Shown: positions 1 to 12,367 of the stretch, in pieces
Position numbering within the stretch: position 1 is the stretch's first letter
Layout of the letters: every line of letters begins with the position of its first letter
NCBI GenBank assembly: GCA_023052935.1
Contig: CM041295.1
Coordinates: forward strand, 166,365,366 to 166,429,365
DNA from: Piezodorus guildinii
Taxonomy: Eukaryota > Arthropoda > Insecta > Hemiptera > Pentatomidae
Length of the DNA stretch: 64,000 nt
Direction: 5' to 3'
Program-made: the position numbers and the translations under genes
The notes under the pieces: model-generated
The model's input: the letters and a program-made list of their open reading frames with translations, nothing else
Told to the model about the DNA's origin: nothing
The model's database searches: none

Positions 1-1858
1 GGTCATTCCGTACATGATACTTTGTATCAGATATTGGCCGTATTCATTCCAAACTGAAGGTCATTTAGTACTTGCTACTTTGTATCAGATATGGGCCGTA
101 TTCAATCCAAAACTGAAGGTCATTCCGTACTTGAAACTTTGTATTAGATATGGGCCGTATTCAATCCAAACTGAAAGTCATTCCATACTTGATACTTTGT
201 ATCAAATATGGGCCGTATTCAATCAAAACTGAAGGTCATTCCGTACTTGATACTTTGTATCAGATATGGGCCGTATTCAATAAAAACTGAAGGGCATTTC
301 GTACTTGATACTTTGTATCAGATATGGGCCGTATTCAATGCAAACTGAAGGTCATTCCGTACTTGATACTTTGTATCAAATATGGTCCGTATTCAATCAA
401 AACTAAAGGTCATTCCGTACTTGATACTTTGTATCAGATATGGGCCTTATTCAATCCAAACTGAAGGTCATTCCGTACTTGATACTTTGTATCAGATATG
501 GGCCGTATTCAATACAAACTGAAGGTCATTCCGTACTTGATACTTTGAATCATATATGGGTCGTATACAATCCAAACTGAATGTCATTCCGAACTTGATA
601 CTTAATATCAGATATGGGCCGTATTCAATCCAAACTGAAGGTCACTCCGTACTTGATACTTTGTATCAGATACAGGCAGTATTCAATCCCAACTAAAGGT
701 CATTCCATACTTATACTTTGTATCAGATATGGGCCGTATTCAATGCAAACTGAAGGGTATTCCGTACTTGATACTTTGAATCAGATACGGGCTGCATTCA
801 ATCCAAACTGAAACTTGATACCTTGTATCAGATATGGGCCGTATTCAATCCGAACTGAAGGTAATTCCGTACCTGATACTTCGTATCAGATATAGGCCGT
901 ATACAATCCAAGCTGAAGGTCATTCCGTACTTGATACTTTGTATCAGATATGGGCCGTATTCAATGCAAACTGAAGGTCATTTTGTACTTGATACTTTGT
1001 ATCAGATTCGGACCGTATTCATTCCAAACTGAAGGTCATTCCGTACATGATACTTTGTATCAGATATTGGCCGTATTCATTCCAAACTGAAGGTCATTCC
1101 GTACTTGATACTTTGTATCAGATATGAGCCGTATTTAATCCATACTGAAAGTAATTCCGTACTTTATACTTTGAATCAGATACGGGCTGCATTCAATCCA
1201 AACTGAAACTTGATACCTTGTATCAGATATGGGCCGTATTCAATCCGAACTGAAGGTAATTCCGTACTTGATACTTTGGATCAGATACTGGCCGTATTTA
1301 ATCCAAACTGAAGGTCATTCCGTACTTGATACTTTTCATCAGATATGGATCGTATTCAAAAAAAACTGAAGGGCATTTCGTACTTGATACTTTGTATCAG
1401 ATATGGGCCGTATTCAATGCAAACTGAAGGTCATTCCGTACTTGATACTTTGTATCAGATATGGGCCTTATTCAATCCAAACTGAAGGTCATTCCGTACT
1501 TGATACTTTGTATCAGATATGGGCCGTATTCAATGCAAACTGAAGGGTATTCCGTACTTGATACTTTGAATCAAATACGGGCTGCATTCAATCCAAACTG
1601 AAACTTGATACCTTGTATCAGATATGGGCCGTATTCAATCCGAACTGAAGGTAATTCCGTACTTGATACTTCGTATCAGATATAGGCCGTATACAATCCA
1701 AGCTGAAGGTCATTCCGTACTTGATACTTTGTATCAGATATGGGCCGTATTCAATGCAAACTGAAGGTCATTTTGTACTTGATACTTTGTATCAGATTCG
1801 GACCGTATTCATTCCAAACTGAAGGTCATTCTGTACTTGATATTTTGTATCAGATATA
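1..1858. repeat. 58-bp satellite array, left block
   Basis: Head-to-tail copies of a 58-bp monomer fill this block and run off the left edge. A typical unit reads from GGTCATTCCGTACTTGATAC through TTTGTATCAGATATGGGCCG to TATTCAATCCAAACTGAA. Monomers differ by point changes, and some lack about 12 bp in the GGTCATTCCGTA part. Groups of variant monomers recur in the same order, so there is higher-order structure. Each unit contains the dyad GATAC-TTT-GTATC. The open frames here are a by-product: the monomer has few stops in any frame and 58 is not a multiple of 3, so the frame rotates every unit. No coding function is inferred. Confidence 0.97.
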
Positions 1859-3148
1859 ATGAAATGAAATGAAATGAAATGAAAAGAAATTTTATTCTGG
1901 GACAGCTAGTCCCCTAAGAATAATATAAATGTATAATATAAGATTTTACTTCTGGCTATGTACAATTTATCAGATTATATACAGCAGTTTATGGATTACA
2001 TATTATGATATATATGGATCTGCATATATATAGATATATACAAGCACACACACACACACATATACACAAATATATACAAGCACAAAGTCATATTAGAACC
2101 GTAAATAAATCCAAATAATAAAATATATTAAAACAAAACCAAAAAAATAAAATAAAGAAAATTGAGATAAAAATAAAGAGGCCAGATAGCTAAGTTTATA
2201 AAGGCACGGCAGATTGATGTTCGAGGAGATGGATAAATAGGTGATGTTTGAAGGAAGTTAAGGACTGGCATGGACGAATCGACATGGGCAAGGAATTCTA
2301 AAATGAGGATGCACGTATGACGAAAGATCTCTTAAAGGAAGCAGTTCTGTGGGATGGAATGAGCAGGTTCAAGGGTTGGGATCTTGTGTTGATGGAGTGG
2401 ACAGAGGAGAGTGGGGTAAACAAATTGTAAATATAGAGGGGTTTTTTGGTTCTGAAGGATTGGTAGAGGTAAGTTCCTAGGAAGTATTGCCGTCGGAATT
2501 TAGGGTAAAGCCACTTCAACTCGGCATACCAGGCTGAGACATGAGAGCGCCGAGGGATTCCGAAGATGAATCTAATAAAACAGTTCATCAATCTCTTTAG
2601 TCTCATCTCAAGCATCTCGGACAGCCCGCCAAACACCAGGCAGCCATAATCGAAGTGGGGGAAGATGAGAGAGGAAACTAGGAGCTGGCGGGTTTTAAGG
2701 GGTATTAAATCACGTAATTTGAGGAACTGTTTAAGAATGGCTATGGATTTTCTAGAAATTTGCGAAATGTGATTATTCCAGGATAGGTTTTGGTCGAGGA
2801 ATAAGCCAAGGTTTCTAACGGACGTTTGGAAGATGATAGGTCTATGATTAAGGTAGAGTAAGGGGTGGCAGGAGAGGGAGTTGAGCAGATGTTTGGAACC
2901 AATGAGGATAGCTTTCGTTTTATCAACATTAAGTTTTAGTCCATTCTTGATGGCCCATAAATTGATACTGTCAATGTCTTCTTGTAATTTTTGGACCATC
3001 TCAGGCATTTCGGAAGGATGGAAGGAGAGGTAAATTTGGAGATCATCGGCATATAGGTGGTATTTAGAGTGAAGTATGGCATTGGGTAGGTCATTAACAT
3101 AGATAGAGAATAGGATTGGAGAGAGAGCAGATCCCTGAGGAACTCCAT
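1859..3148 (-). mobile_element. 5'-truncated CR1/Jockey-superfamily LINE inserted in the satellite
   Basis: A non-LTR retrotransposon fragment on the minus strand. Its 3' end, at the left, is a short CATTT-repeat tail; its 5' end stops abruptly inside the reverse transcriptase. The pentamer ATATA lies on both sides (1854-1858 and 3149-3153) and is probably the target-site duplication, although the satellite itself contains this string. The tail and UTR match the larger copy ending near 12213 (shared TTTTATTCTGGGAC on the plus strand), so both belong to one family. The 3' UTR holds a CA-rich stretch near 2045-2070. The insertion is younger than the array it interrupts. Confidence 0.9.
2196..3148 (-). 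pseudogene. LINE reverse transcriptase, C-terminal part (broken)
   Basis: The open frame starts at the truncation point with the RT motif [13 protein letters not shown], followed by YADD in [11 protein letters not shown] (about residues 30-40) and then the thumb and C-terminal region ([20 protein letters not shown]). The catalytic box is intact. A TAG stop after RASSF (2298-2300) interrupts the frame. The reading continues in the same frame with NSLPMSIRP to a TAA at 2196-2198, and the sister copy near 12.4 kb has tryptophan at this point. Without the fingers domain, endonuclease and ORF1, this copy cannot be autonomous. Confidence 0.9.
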
Positions 3149-6100
3149 ATATAGGCCGTATTCATTCCAAACTGAAGGTCATTCTGTGCTTGATACTTTG
3201 GATCAGATACTGGCCGTATTTAATCCAAACTGAAGGTCATTCCGTACTTGATACTTTGTATCAGATATGGGCCTTGTTCAATTCAAACTAAAGGTCATTC
3301 CGTACATGATACTTTGAATCAGATACGGGCTGCATTCAATCCAAACTGAAACTTGATACCTTGTATCAGATATGGGCCATTCCAAACTGAAGGTCATTCC
3401 GTACTTGAGATTTTGTATCAGATATAGGCCGTATTCATTCCAAACTGAAGGTCATTTCGTGCTTGATACTTTGGATCAGATACTGGCCGTATTCAATACA
3501 AACTGAAGGTCATTCCGTACTTGATATTTTGTATCAGATATAGGCCGTATTCATTCCAAACTGAAGGTCATTTAGTACTTGATACTTTGTATCAGATATG
3601 AGCCGTATTTAATCCATACTGAAAGTAATTCCGTACTTTATACTTTGAATCAGATACGGGCTGCATTCAATCCAAACTGAAACTTCATACCTTGTATCAG
3701 ATATGGGCCGTATTCAATCCGAACTGAAGGTAATTCCGTACTTGATACTTTGGATCAGATACTGGCCGTATTTAATCCAAACAGAAGGTCATTCCGTACT
3801 TGATACTTTTCATCAGATATGGGCCTTGTTCAATTCAAACTAAAGGTCATTCCGTACATGATACTTTGTATCAGATATTGGGCCGTATTCAATACAAACT
3901 GAAGGGCATTCCGTACTTGATACTTTAAATCAGATACGGGCTGCATACAATCCAAACTGAAACTTGATACCTTGTATCAGATATGAGCCGTATTTAATCT
4001 ATACTGAAAGTAATTCCGTACTTTATACTTTGTATCAGATATGGGCCGTATTTAATCCAAAACTGAAGGTCATTCCGTACTTGAAACTTTGTATCAGATA
4101 TGGGCCGTATTCAATGCAAACTGAAGGTCATTCCGTACTTGATACTTTGTATCAAATATGGGCCGTATTCAATCAAAACTGAAGGTCATTCCGTACTTGA
4201 TACTTCGTATCAGATATGGGCCTTATTCAATCCAAACTGAAGGTCATTCCGTACTTATACTTTGTTTCAGATATGGGCCGTATTCAATGCAAACTGAAGG
4301 GTATTCCGTTCTTGATACTTTGAATCAGATACGAGCTGCATTCAATCCAAACTGAAAATTGATACTTGTATCAGATATGGGCCGTATTCAATCCGAACTG
4401 AAGGTAATTCCGTACTTGATACTTCGTATCAGATATAGGCCGTATACAATCCAAGCTGAAGGTCATTCCGTACTTGATATTTTTGTATCAGATATAGGCC
4501 GTATTCATTCCATACTGAAGGTCATTCCGTGCTTGATACTTTGGATCAGATATGGGCCGTATTCAATGCAAACTGAAGGTCATTTTGTACTTGATACTTT
4601 GTATCAGATTCGGACCGTATTCATTCCAAACTGAAGGTCATTCCGTACTTGATATTTTGTATCAGATATAGGCCGTATTCATTTCAAACTGAAGGTCATT
4701 CCGTGCTTGATACTTTGGATCAGATACTGGCCGTATTTAATCCAAACTGAAGGTCATTCCGTACTTGATACTTTGTATCAGATATGGGCCTTGTTCAATT
4801 CAAACTAAAGGTCATTCCGTACATGATACTTTGTATCAGATATTGGCCGTATTCATTCCAAACTGAAGGTCATTCCGTACTTGATACTTTGTATCAGATA
4901 TGAGCCGTATTTAATCCATACTGAAAGTAATTCCGTACTTTATACTTTGAATCAGATACGGGCTGCATTCAATCCAAACTGAAACTTGATACCTTGTATC
5001 AGATATGGGCCATTCCAAACTGAAGGTCATTCCGTACTTGATTTTTTGTATCAGATATAGGCCGTATTCATTCCAAACTGAAGGTCATTTCGTGCTTGAT
5101 ACTTTGGATCAGATACGGCCCATAGTATTCAATCCGAACTGAAGGTAATTCCGTACTTGATACTTCGTATCAGATATTGGCCGTATACAATCCAAGCTGA
5201 AGGTCATTCCCTACTTGATACTTTGTATCAGATATGGGCCGTATTCAATCCCAACTAAAGGTCATTCCATACTTATACTTTGTTTCAGATATGGGCCGTA
5301 TTCAATGCAAACTGAAGGGTATTCCGTTCTTGATACTTTGAATCAGATACGAGCTGCATTCAATCCAAACTGAAAATTGATACCTTGTATCAGATATGGG
5401 CCGTATTCAATCCGAACTGAAGGTAATTCCGTACTTGATACTTCGTATCAGATATAGGCCGTATACAATCCAAGCTGAAGGTCATTCCGTACTTGATATT
5501 TTGTATCAGATATAGGCCGTATTCATTCCATACTGAAGGTCATTCCGTGCTTGATACTTTGGATCAGATATGGGCCGTATTCAATGCAAACTGAAGGTCA
5601 TTTTGTACTTGATACTTTGTATCAGATTCGGACCGTATTCATTCCAAACTGAAGGTCATTCCGTACTTGATATTTTGTATCAGATATAGGCCGTATTCAT
5701 TTCAAACTGAAGGTCATTCCGTGCTTGATACTTTGGATCAGATACTGGCCGTATTTAATCCAAACTGAAGGTCATTCCGTACTTGATACTTTGTATCAGA
5801 TATGGGCCTTGTTCAATTCAAACTAAAGGTCATTCCGTACATGATACTTTGTATCAGATATTGGCCGTATTCATTCCAAACTGAAGGTCATTCCGTACTT
5901 GATACTTTGTATCAGATATGAGCCGTATTTAATCCATACTGATAGTAATTCCGTACTTTATACTTTGAATCAGATACGGGCTGCATTCAATCCAAACTGA
6001 AACTTGATACCTTGTATCAGATATGGGCCGTATTCAATCCGAACTGAAGGTAATTCCGTACTTGATACTTTGGATCAGATACTGGCCGTATTTAATCCAA

Positions 6101-9100
6101 ACTGAAGGTCATTCCGTACTTGATACTTTGTATCAGATATGGGCCTTGTTCAATCCAAACTAAAGGTCATTCCGTACATGATACTTTGTATCAGATATTG
6201 GCCGTATTCATTCCAAACTGAAGGTCATTCCGTACTTGATACTTTGTATCAGATATGAGCCGTATTTAATCCATACTGAAAGTAAATCCGTACTTTATAC
6301 TTTGTATTAGATATGGGCCGTATTCAATCCAAACTGAAGGTCATTCCGTATTTGATACTTTGTATCAGATATGGGCCGTATTCAATCCAAACTGAAGGTC
6401 ATTCCGTATTTGATACTTTGTATCAGATATGGGCCATATTCAATCGAAACTGAAGTTCATTCCGTACTTGATTCTTTGTATCAGATATGGGCCTTGTTCA
6501 ATCCATACTGAAAGTAATTCCGTACTTTATACGTTGTATCAGATACGAGCCGTATTCAATCCAAACTGAAAGTTATTTAGTACTTGATACTTTGAATTTG
6601 ATATGGGGCGTATTCAATGCAAACTGAAGGGCATTCCGTTTTTGATACTTTGTATTAGATACAGCCCGTATTCAATCCAACTGAAGGTCATCCCATACTT
6701 GATACTTCGTATCAGATACGGGCCGTATTCAATCTAAACTGAAACTTGATACTTTGTATCAGATACGGGCCTTTTTCAATGCAAACTGAAGGTCATTCCG
6801 TACTTGATACTTTTTATCAGATATGGGCCGTATTCAATCCAAACTATAGGTCATTCCGTACTTGATACTTTGAATCATATATGGGTCGTATACAATCTAA
6901 ACTGAATGTCATTCCGTACTTGATACTTTGTATCAGATATAGGCCGTATTCAATCCAAACTGAAGGTCATTCCGTACTTGATATTTTGTATCAGATATGG
7001 GCCGTATTCAATCAAAACTGAAGGTCATTTTAGTACTTGATACTTTGTATCAGATACGGAACGTATTCATTCCAAGCTGAAGGTCATTCCGTACTTGATA
7101 CTTTGTATCAGATATGAGCCGTATTTAATCCATACTGGAAATAATTCCGTACTTTATACTTTGAATCAGATACGGGCTGCATTATATCCAAACTGAAACT
7201 TGATACCTTATATCAGATATGGGCCGTATTCAATCCGAACTGAAGGTAATTCCGTACTTGATACTTTGGATCAGATACTGGCCGTATTTAATCCAAACTG
7301 AAGGTCATTCCGTACTTGATACTTTTTATCAGATATGGGCCTTGTTCAATCCAAACTAAAGGTCATTCCGTACATGATACTTTGTATCAGATATTGGCCG
7401 TATTCATTCCAAACTGAAGGTCATTCCGTACTTGATACTTTGTATCAGATATGAGCCGTATTTAATCCATACTGAAAGTAATTCCGTACTTTATACTTTG
7501 TATCAGATATGGGCCGTATTCAATCCAAAACTGAAGGTCATTCCGTACTTGAAACTTTGTATCAGATATGGGCCGTATTCAATCCAAACTGAAAGTCATT
7601 CCATACTTGATACTTTGTATCAAATATGGGCCGTATTCAATCAAAACTGAAGGTCATTCCGTACTTGATACTTTGTATCAGATATGGGCCGTATTCAATA
7701 AAAACTGAAGGGCATTTCGTACTTGATACTTTGTATCAGATATGGGCCGTATTCAATGCAAACTGAAGGTCATTCCGTACTTGATACTTTGTATCAAATA
7801 TGGGCCGTATTCAATCAAAACTAAAGGTCATTCCGTACTTGATACTTTGTATCAGATATGGGCCTTATTCAATCCAAACTGAAGGTCATTCTGTACTTGA
7901 TACTTTGTATCAGATATGGGCCGTATTCAATACAAACTGAAGGTCATTCCGTACTTGATACTTTGAATCATATATGGGTCGTATACAATCCAAACTGAAT
8001 GTCATTCCGAACTTGATACTTAATATCAGATATGGGCCGTATTCAATCCAAACTGAAGGGTATTCCGTACTTGATACTTTGAATCAGATACGGGCTGCAT
8101 TCAATCCAAACTGAAACTTGATACCTTCTATCAGATATGGGCCGTATTCAATCCGAACTGAAGGTAATTCCGTACCTGATACTTCGTATCAGATATAGGC
8201 CGTATACAATCCAAGCTGAAGGTCATTCCGTACTTGATACTTTGTATCAGATATGGGCCGTATTCAATGCAAACTGAAGGTCATTTTGTACTTGATACTT
8301 TGTATCAGATTCGGACCGTATTCATTCCAAACTGAAGGTCATTCCGTACATGATACTTTGTATCAGATATTGGCCGTATTCATTCCAAACTGAAGGTCAT
8401 TCCGTACTTGATACTTTGTATCAGATATGAGCCGTATTTAATCCATACTGAAAGTAATTCCGTACTTTATACTTTGAATCAGATACGTGCTGCATTCAAT
8501 CCAAACTGAAACTTGATACTTTTATGAGATATGGGCCTTGTTCAATCCAAACTAAAGGTCATTCCGTACATGATACTTTGTATCAGATATTGGCCGTATT
8601 CATTCCAAACTGAAGGTCATTCCGTACTTGATACTTTGTATCAGATATGAGCCGTATTTAATCCATACTGAAAGTAATTCCGTACTTTATACTTTGTATC
8701 AGATATGGGCCGTATTCAATTCAAAACTGAAGGTCATTCCGTACTTGAAACTTTGGATCAGATATGGGCCGTATTCAATCCAAACTGAAAGTCATTCCAT
8801 ACTTGATACTTTGTATCAAATATGGGCCGTATTCAATCCAAACTGAAGGTCATTCCGTACTTGATACTTTGTATCAGATATGGGCCGTATTCAATAAAAA
8901 CTGAAGGGCATTTCGTACTTGATACTTTGTATCAGATATGGGCCGTATTCAATGCAAACTGAAGGTCATTCCGTACTTAATACTTTGTATCAAATATGGG
9001 CCGTATTTAATCAAAACTGAAGGTCATTCCGTACTTGATACTTTGTATCAGATATGGGCCTTATTCAATCCAAACTGAAGGTCATTCCGTACTTGATACT

Positions 9101-11182
9101 TTGTATCAGATATGGGCCGTATTCAATACAAACTGAAGGGCATTCCGTACTTGATACTTTGAATCATATATGGGTCGTATACAATCCAAACTGAATGTCA
9201 TTCCGAACTTGATACTTAATATTAGATATGGGCCGTATTCAATCCAAACTGAAGGTCACTCCGTACTTGATACTTTGTATCAGATATGAGCCGTATTTAA
9301 TCCATACTGAAAGTAATTCCGTACTTTATACTTTGAATCAGATACGGGCTGCATTCAATCCAAACTGAAACTTGATACCTTGTATCAGATATGGGCCGTA
9401 TTCAATCCGAACTGAAGGTAATTCCGTACTTGATACTTTGGATCAGATACTGGCCGTATTTAATCCAAACTGAAGGTCATTCCGTACTTGATACTTTGTA
9501 TCAGATATGGGCCTTGTTCAATCCAAACTAAAGGTCATTCCGTACATGATACTTTGTATCAGATATTGGCCGTATTCATTCCAAACTGAAGGTCATTCCG
9601 TACTTGATACTTTGTATCAGATATGAGCCGTATTTAATCCATACTGAAAGTAATTCCGTACTTTATACTTTGTATTAGATATGGGCCGTATTCAATCCAA
9701 AACTGAAGGTCATTCCGTACTTGAAACTTTGTATCAGATATGGGCCGTATTCAATCCAAACTGAAGGTCATTCCGTATTTGATACTTTGTATCAGATATG
9801 GGCCGTATTCAATCCAAACTGAAGGTCATTCCGTATTTGATACTTTGTATCAGATATGGGCCATATTCAATCGAAACTGAAGTTCATTCCGTACTTGATT
9901 CTTTGTATCAGATATGGGCCTTGTTCAATCCATACTGAAAGTAATTCTGTACTTTATACGTTGTATCAGATACGAGCCGTATTCAATCCAAACTGAAAGT
10001 TATTTAGTACTTGATACTTTGAATCTGATATGGGGCGTATTCAATGCAAACTGAAGGCATTCCGTTCTTGATACTTTGTATTAGATACAGCCCGTATTCA
10101 ATCCAACCTGAAGGTCATCCCATACTTGATACTTCGTATCAGATACGGGCCGTATTCAATCTAAACTGAAACTTGATACTTTGAATCAGATACGGGCTGC
10201 ATTCAATCCAAACTGAAACTTGATACTTTTTATGAGATATGGGCCGTATTCAATCCAAACTAAAGGTCATTCCGTACTTGATACTTTGAATCATATATGG
10301 GTCGTATACAATCTAAACTGAATGTCATTCCGTACTTGATACTTTGTATCAGATATAGGCCGTATTCAATCCAAACTGAAGGTCATTCCGTACTTGATAT
10401 TTTGTATCAGATATGGGCCGTATTCAATCAAAACTGAAGGTCATTTTAGTACTTGATACTTTGTATCAGATACGGAACGTATTCATTCCAAGCTGAAGGT
10501 CATTCCTTACTTGATATTTTGTATCAGATATGGACCGTATTCATTCCAAACTGAAGGTCATTCCGTGCTTGATACATTGTATCAGATACTGGCCGTATTT
10601 AATCCAAACTGAAGGTCATTCCGTGCTTGATACATTGTATCAGATACTGGCCGTATTTAATCCAAACTGAAGGTCATTTTGTATGTGATACTTTGTATCA
10701 GATACGGACCGTATTCATTCCAAACTGAAGGTCATTCTGTACTTGATACTTTGTATCAGATATGGGCCTTGTTCAATCCATACTGAAAGTAATTCCGTAC
10801 TTTATACGTTGTATCAGATACGAGCCGTATTCAATCCAAACTGAAAGTTATTTAGTACTTGATACTTTGAATCAGATATGGGGCGTATTCAATGCAAGCT
10901 GAAGGGCATTCCGTACTTGATACTTTGTATCAGATATGGGCCTTGTTCAATCCATACTGAAAGTAATTCCGTACTTTATACTTTTGATACTCAATACAGG
11001 GACCGTATTCAATCCAAACTGAAGGTTACTTAGTACTTGATACTTTGAATCAGATGTGGGCCGTATTCAATCCAAACCGAAGGTTATTTAGTACTTGATA
11101 CTTTGTATTAGATACGGGTATTTAATCCAAAGCTAAAGTCATACCGTACTTAATACTTTGTATTAGATATGAGCTTTATTTG
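3149..11182. repeat. 58-bp satellite array, right block
   Basis: The same 58-bp monomer family continues directly after the LINE for about 8 kb. Longer blocks repeat: the stretch near 7432-7650 recurs near 8628-8846 (about 1.2 kb apart) and resembles 14-232, and a distinctive TTTGTTTCAG variant near 4261 recurs near 5279. Monomers become more divergent after about 10.9 kb, and the last recognisable unit fades near 11182 into unrelated AT-rich sequence. Decay towards an edge is usual for satellite boundaries. Together with the left block this is roughly 170 monomers. Confidence 0.96.
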
Positions 11183-12212
11183 ATCCGCAGACCGAGTAGT
11201 GGTATGAATCCATGCTCAAAATGAAGCTTCGCCACACGGTGAGAAAAACAGGTAGGTGTAGGTTACGTGAAAAAAAAATATCAGGTCATGTGAGAGTTTA
11301 CGAAAGTAGCGTGAGAGCGGGAGGCTTTTTAAAAAAAAAATAATTTGTATAATGACTAAATATTACTTTTTGAGTAATCCTATAATATCATTAAATATAT
11401 TGTTTAAAAAAGAGAAAAAAACCACTACGTGATACATTCATATTAAAACAAACAAGTGTAATATACACATCAGTAATACATGTTTTTTAAATATAAAAAC
11501 TCCATTTTAAAAAATGAACCATTATTTATAATTAAAGTAAAAAAAAAAACAAAAAATAACATGATCATGTTATATAAAAAATTCGATATTTCAATATTTA
11601 TTGTAGTATGTTGAACGTATGTGATGGTGGTAGCTCCGCCTTTGTTTTGATCAATCGGCTCTATGCTTGATACATTTGTATCGATACATTTTGTCTCTAT
11701 CAACTACTTTTTTTTGTAATAGATACATAGTATCTGATTGATACAAATTGAGCCATTCCTAGTCCCAAGTATCATTCACCTCTTTTCCATGACTTCGCTC
11801 ACGCTTCTCACTTGTTCCGCGCACTCATTCTGCCAACTCTTCTACCAGGCTCACTCTGCTAATGCGGTCACTAATCTCATTTCTGGTTACGATCTACATT
11901 GCTGCGTCTTCACTCCAGCTGCTGTGCTTCTCAAACAGTCATCGACTACGTGGACATAAGTTAGTGATTATAGAATTTATTATTTATTGGTCGTATGTAG
12001 CAAATTGTAATATATAATTGTAAGTTTACTTGAAATTTTGAATTATAGATGTTTGCATTCCCTCGCCTGTCAGTTAAATATAATTGATTTTGGTGGCTCT
12101 CCCCTTCAGGGGCCATACCTTTGGACAAGTAGGGCTAAATTAGTTAAGTAAGGCTTTAGACCATCCAGACCCCGAAAATATCTGCTTTTCGTAAATAAAT
12201 GTTATTAACATT
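11183..12212. other. AT-rich flank, possible LINE 3' UTR at its end
   Basis: No convincing gene. The first half is AT-rich with homopolymers. A 73-codon frame at 11738-11959 has no recognisable motif. From about 12085 to 12205 the sequence changes character: a GC-richer hairpin-like CTCCCCTTCAGGGG, then a TAAATAAATGTTATTAAC tail. This could be the 3' UTR of a plus-strand retroelement, but no coding part is attached. Confidence 0.4.
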
Positions 12213-12367
12213 GAAATGAAAAGTAATTTTATTCTGGGACGAGTAGTCCCCTAGAATAACAAGAAAATTACAATATAAATAATAATTGTCTGGTCGTTTA
12301 AGACTTCAGTTTAACAAAAAGAATGGTTCTGTGACAATGAATAGTTATCATCTATAGCTTTTAAATA

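Noticed and set aside
14..9000. Many 60-90 codon open frames with IRYGPYS and LDTLYQIWAVFN motifs across the 58-bp array
   Set aside because: They are translations of the satellite monomer. Its period is not a multiple of three and it has few stops in any frame, so open frames arise automatically.
1..11182. CRISPR array
   Set aside because: Repeats are contiguous without unique spacers, there are no cas genes, and the genome is eukaryotic.
11738..11959. 73-codon plus-strand frame
   Set aside because: No motif, no splice signals, and it does not align with any LINE region present in the window.
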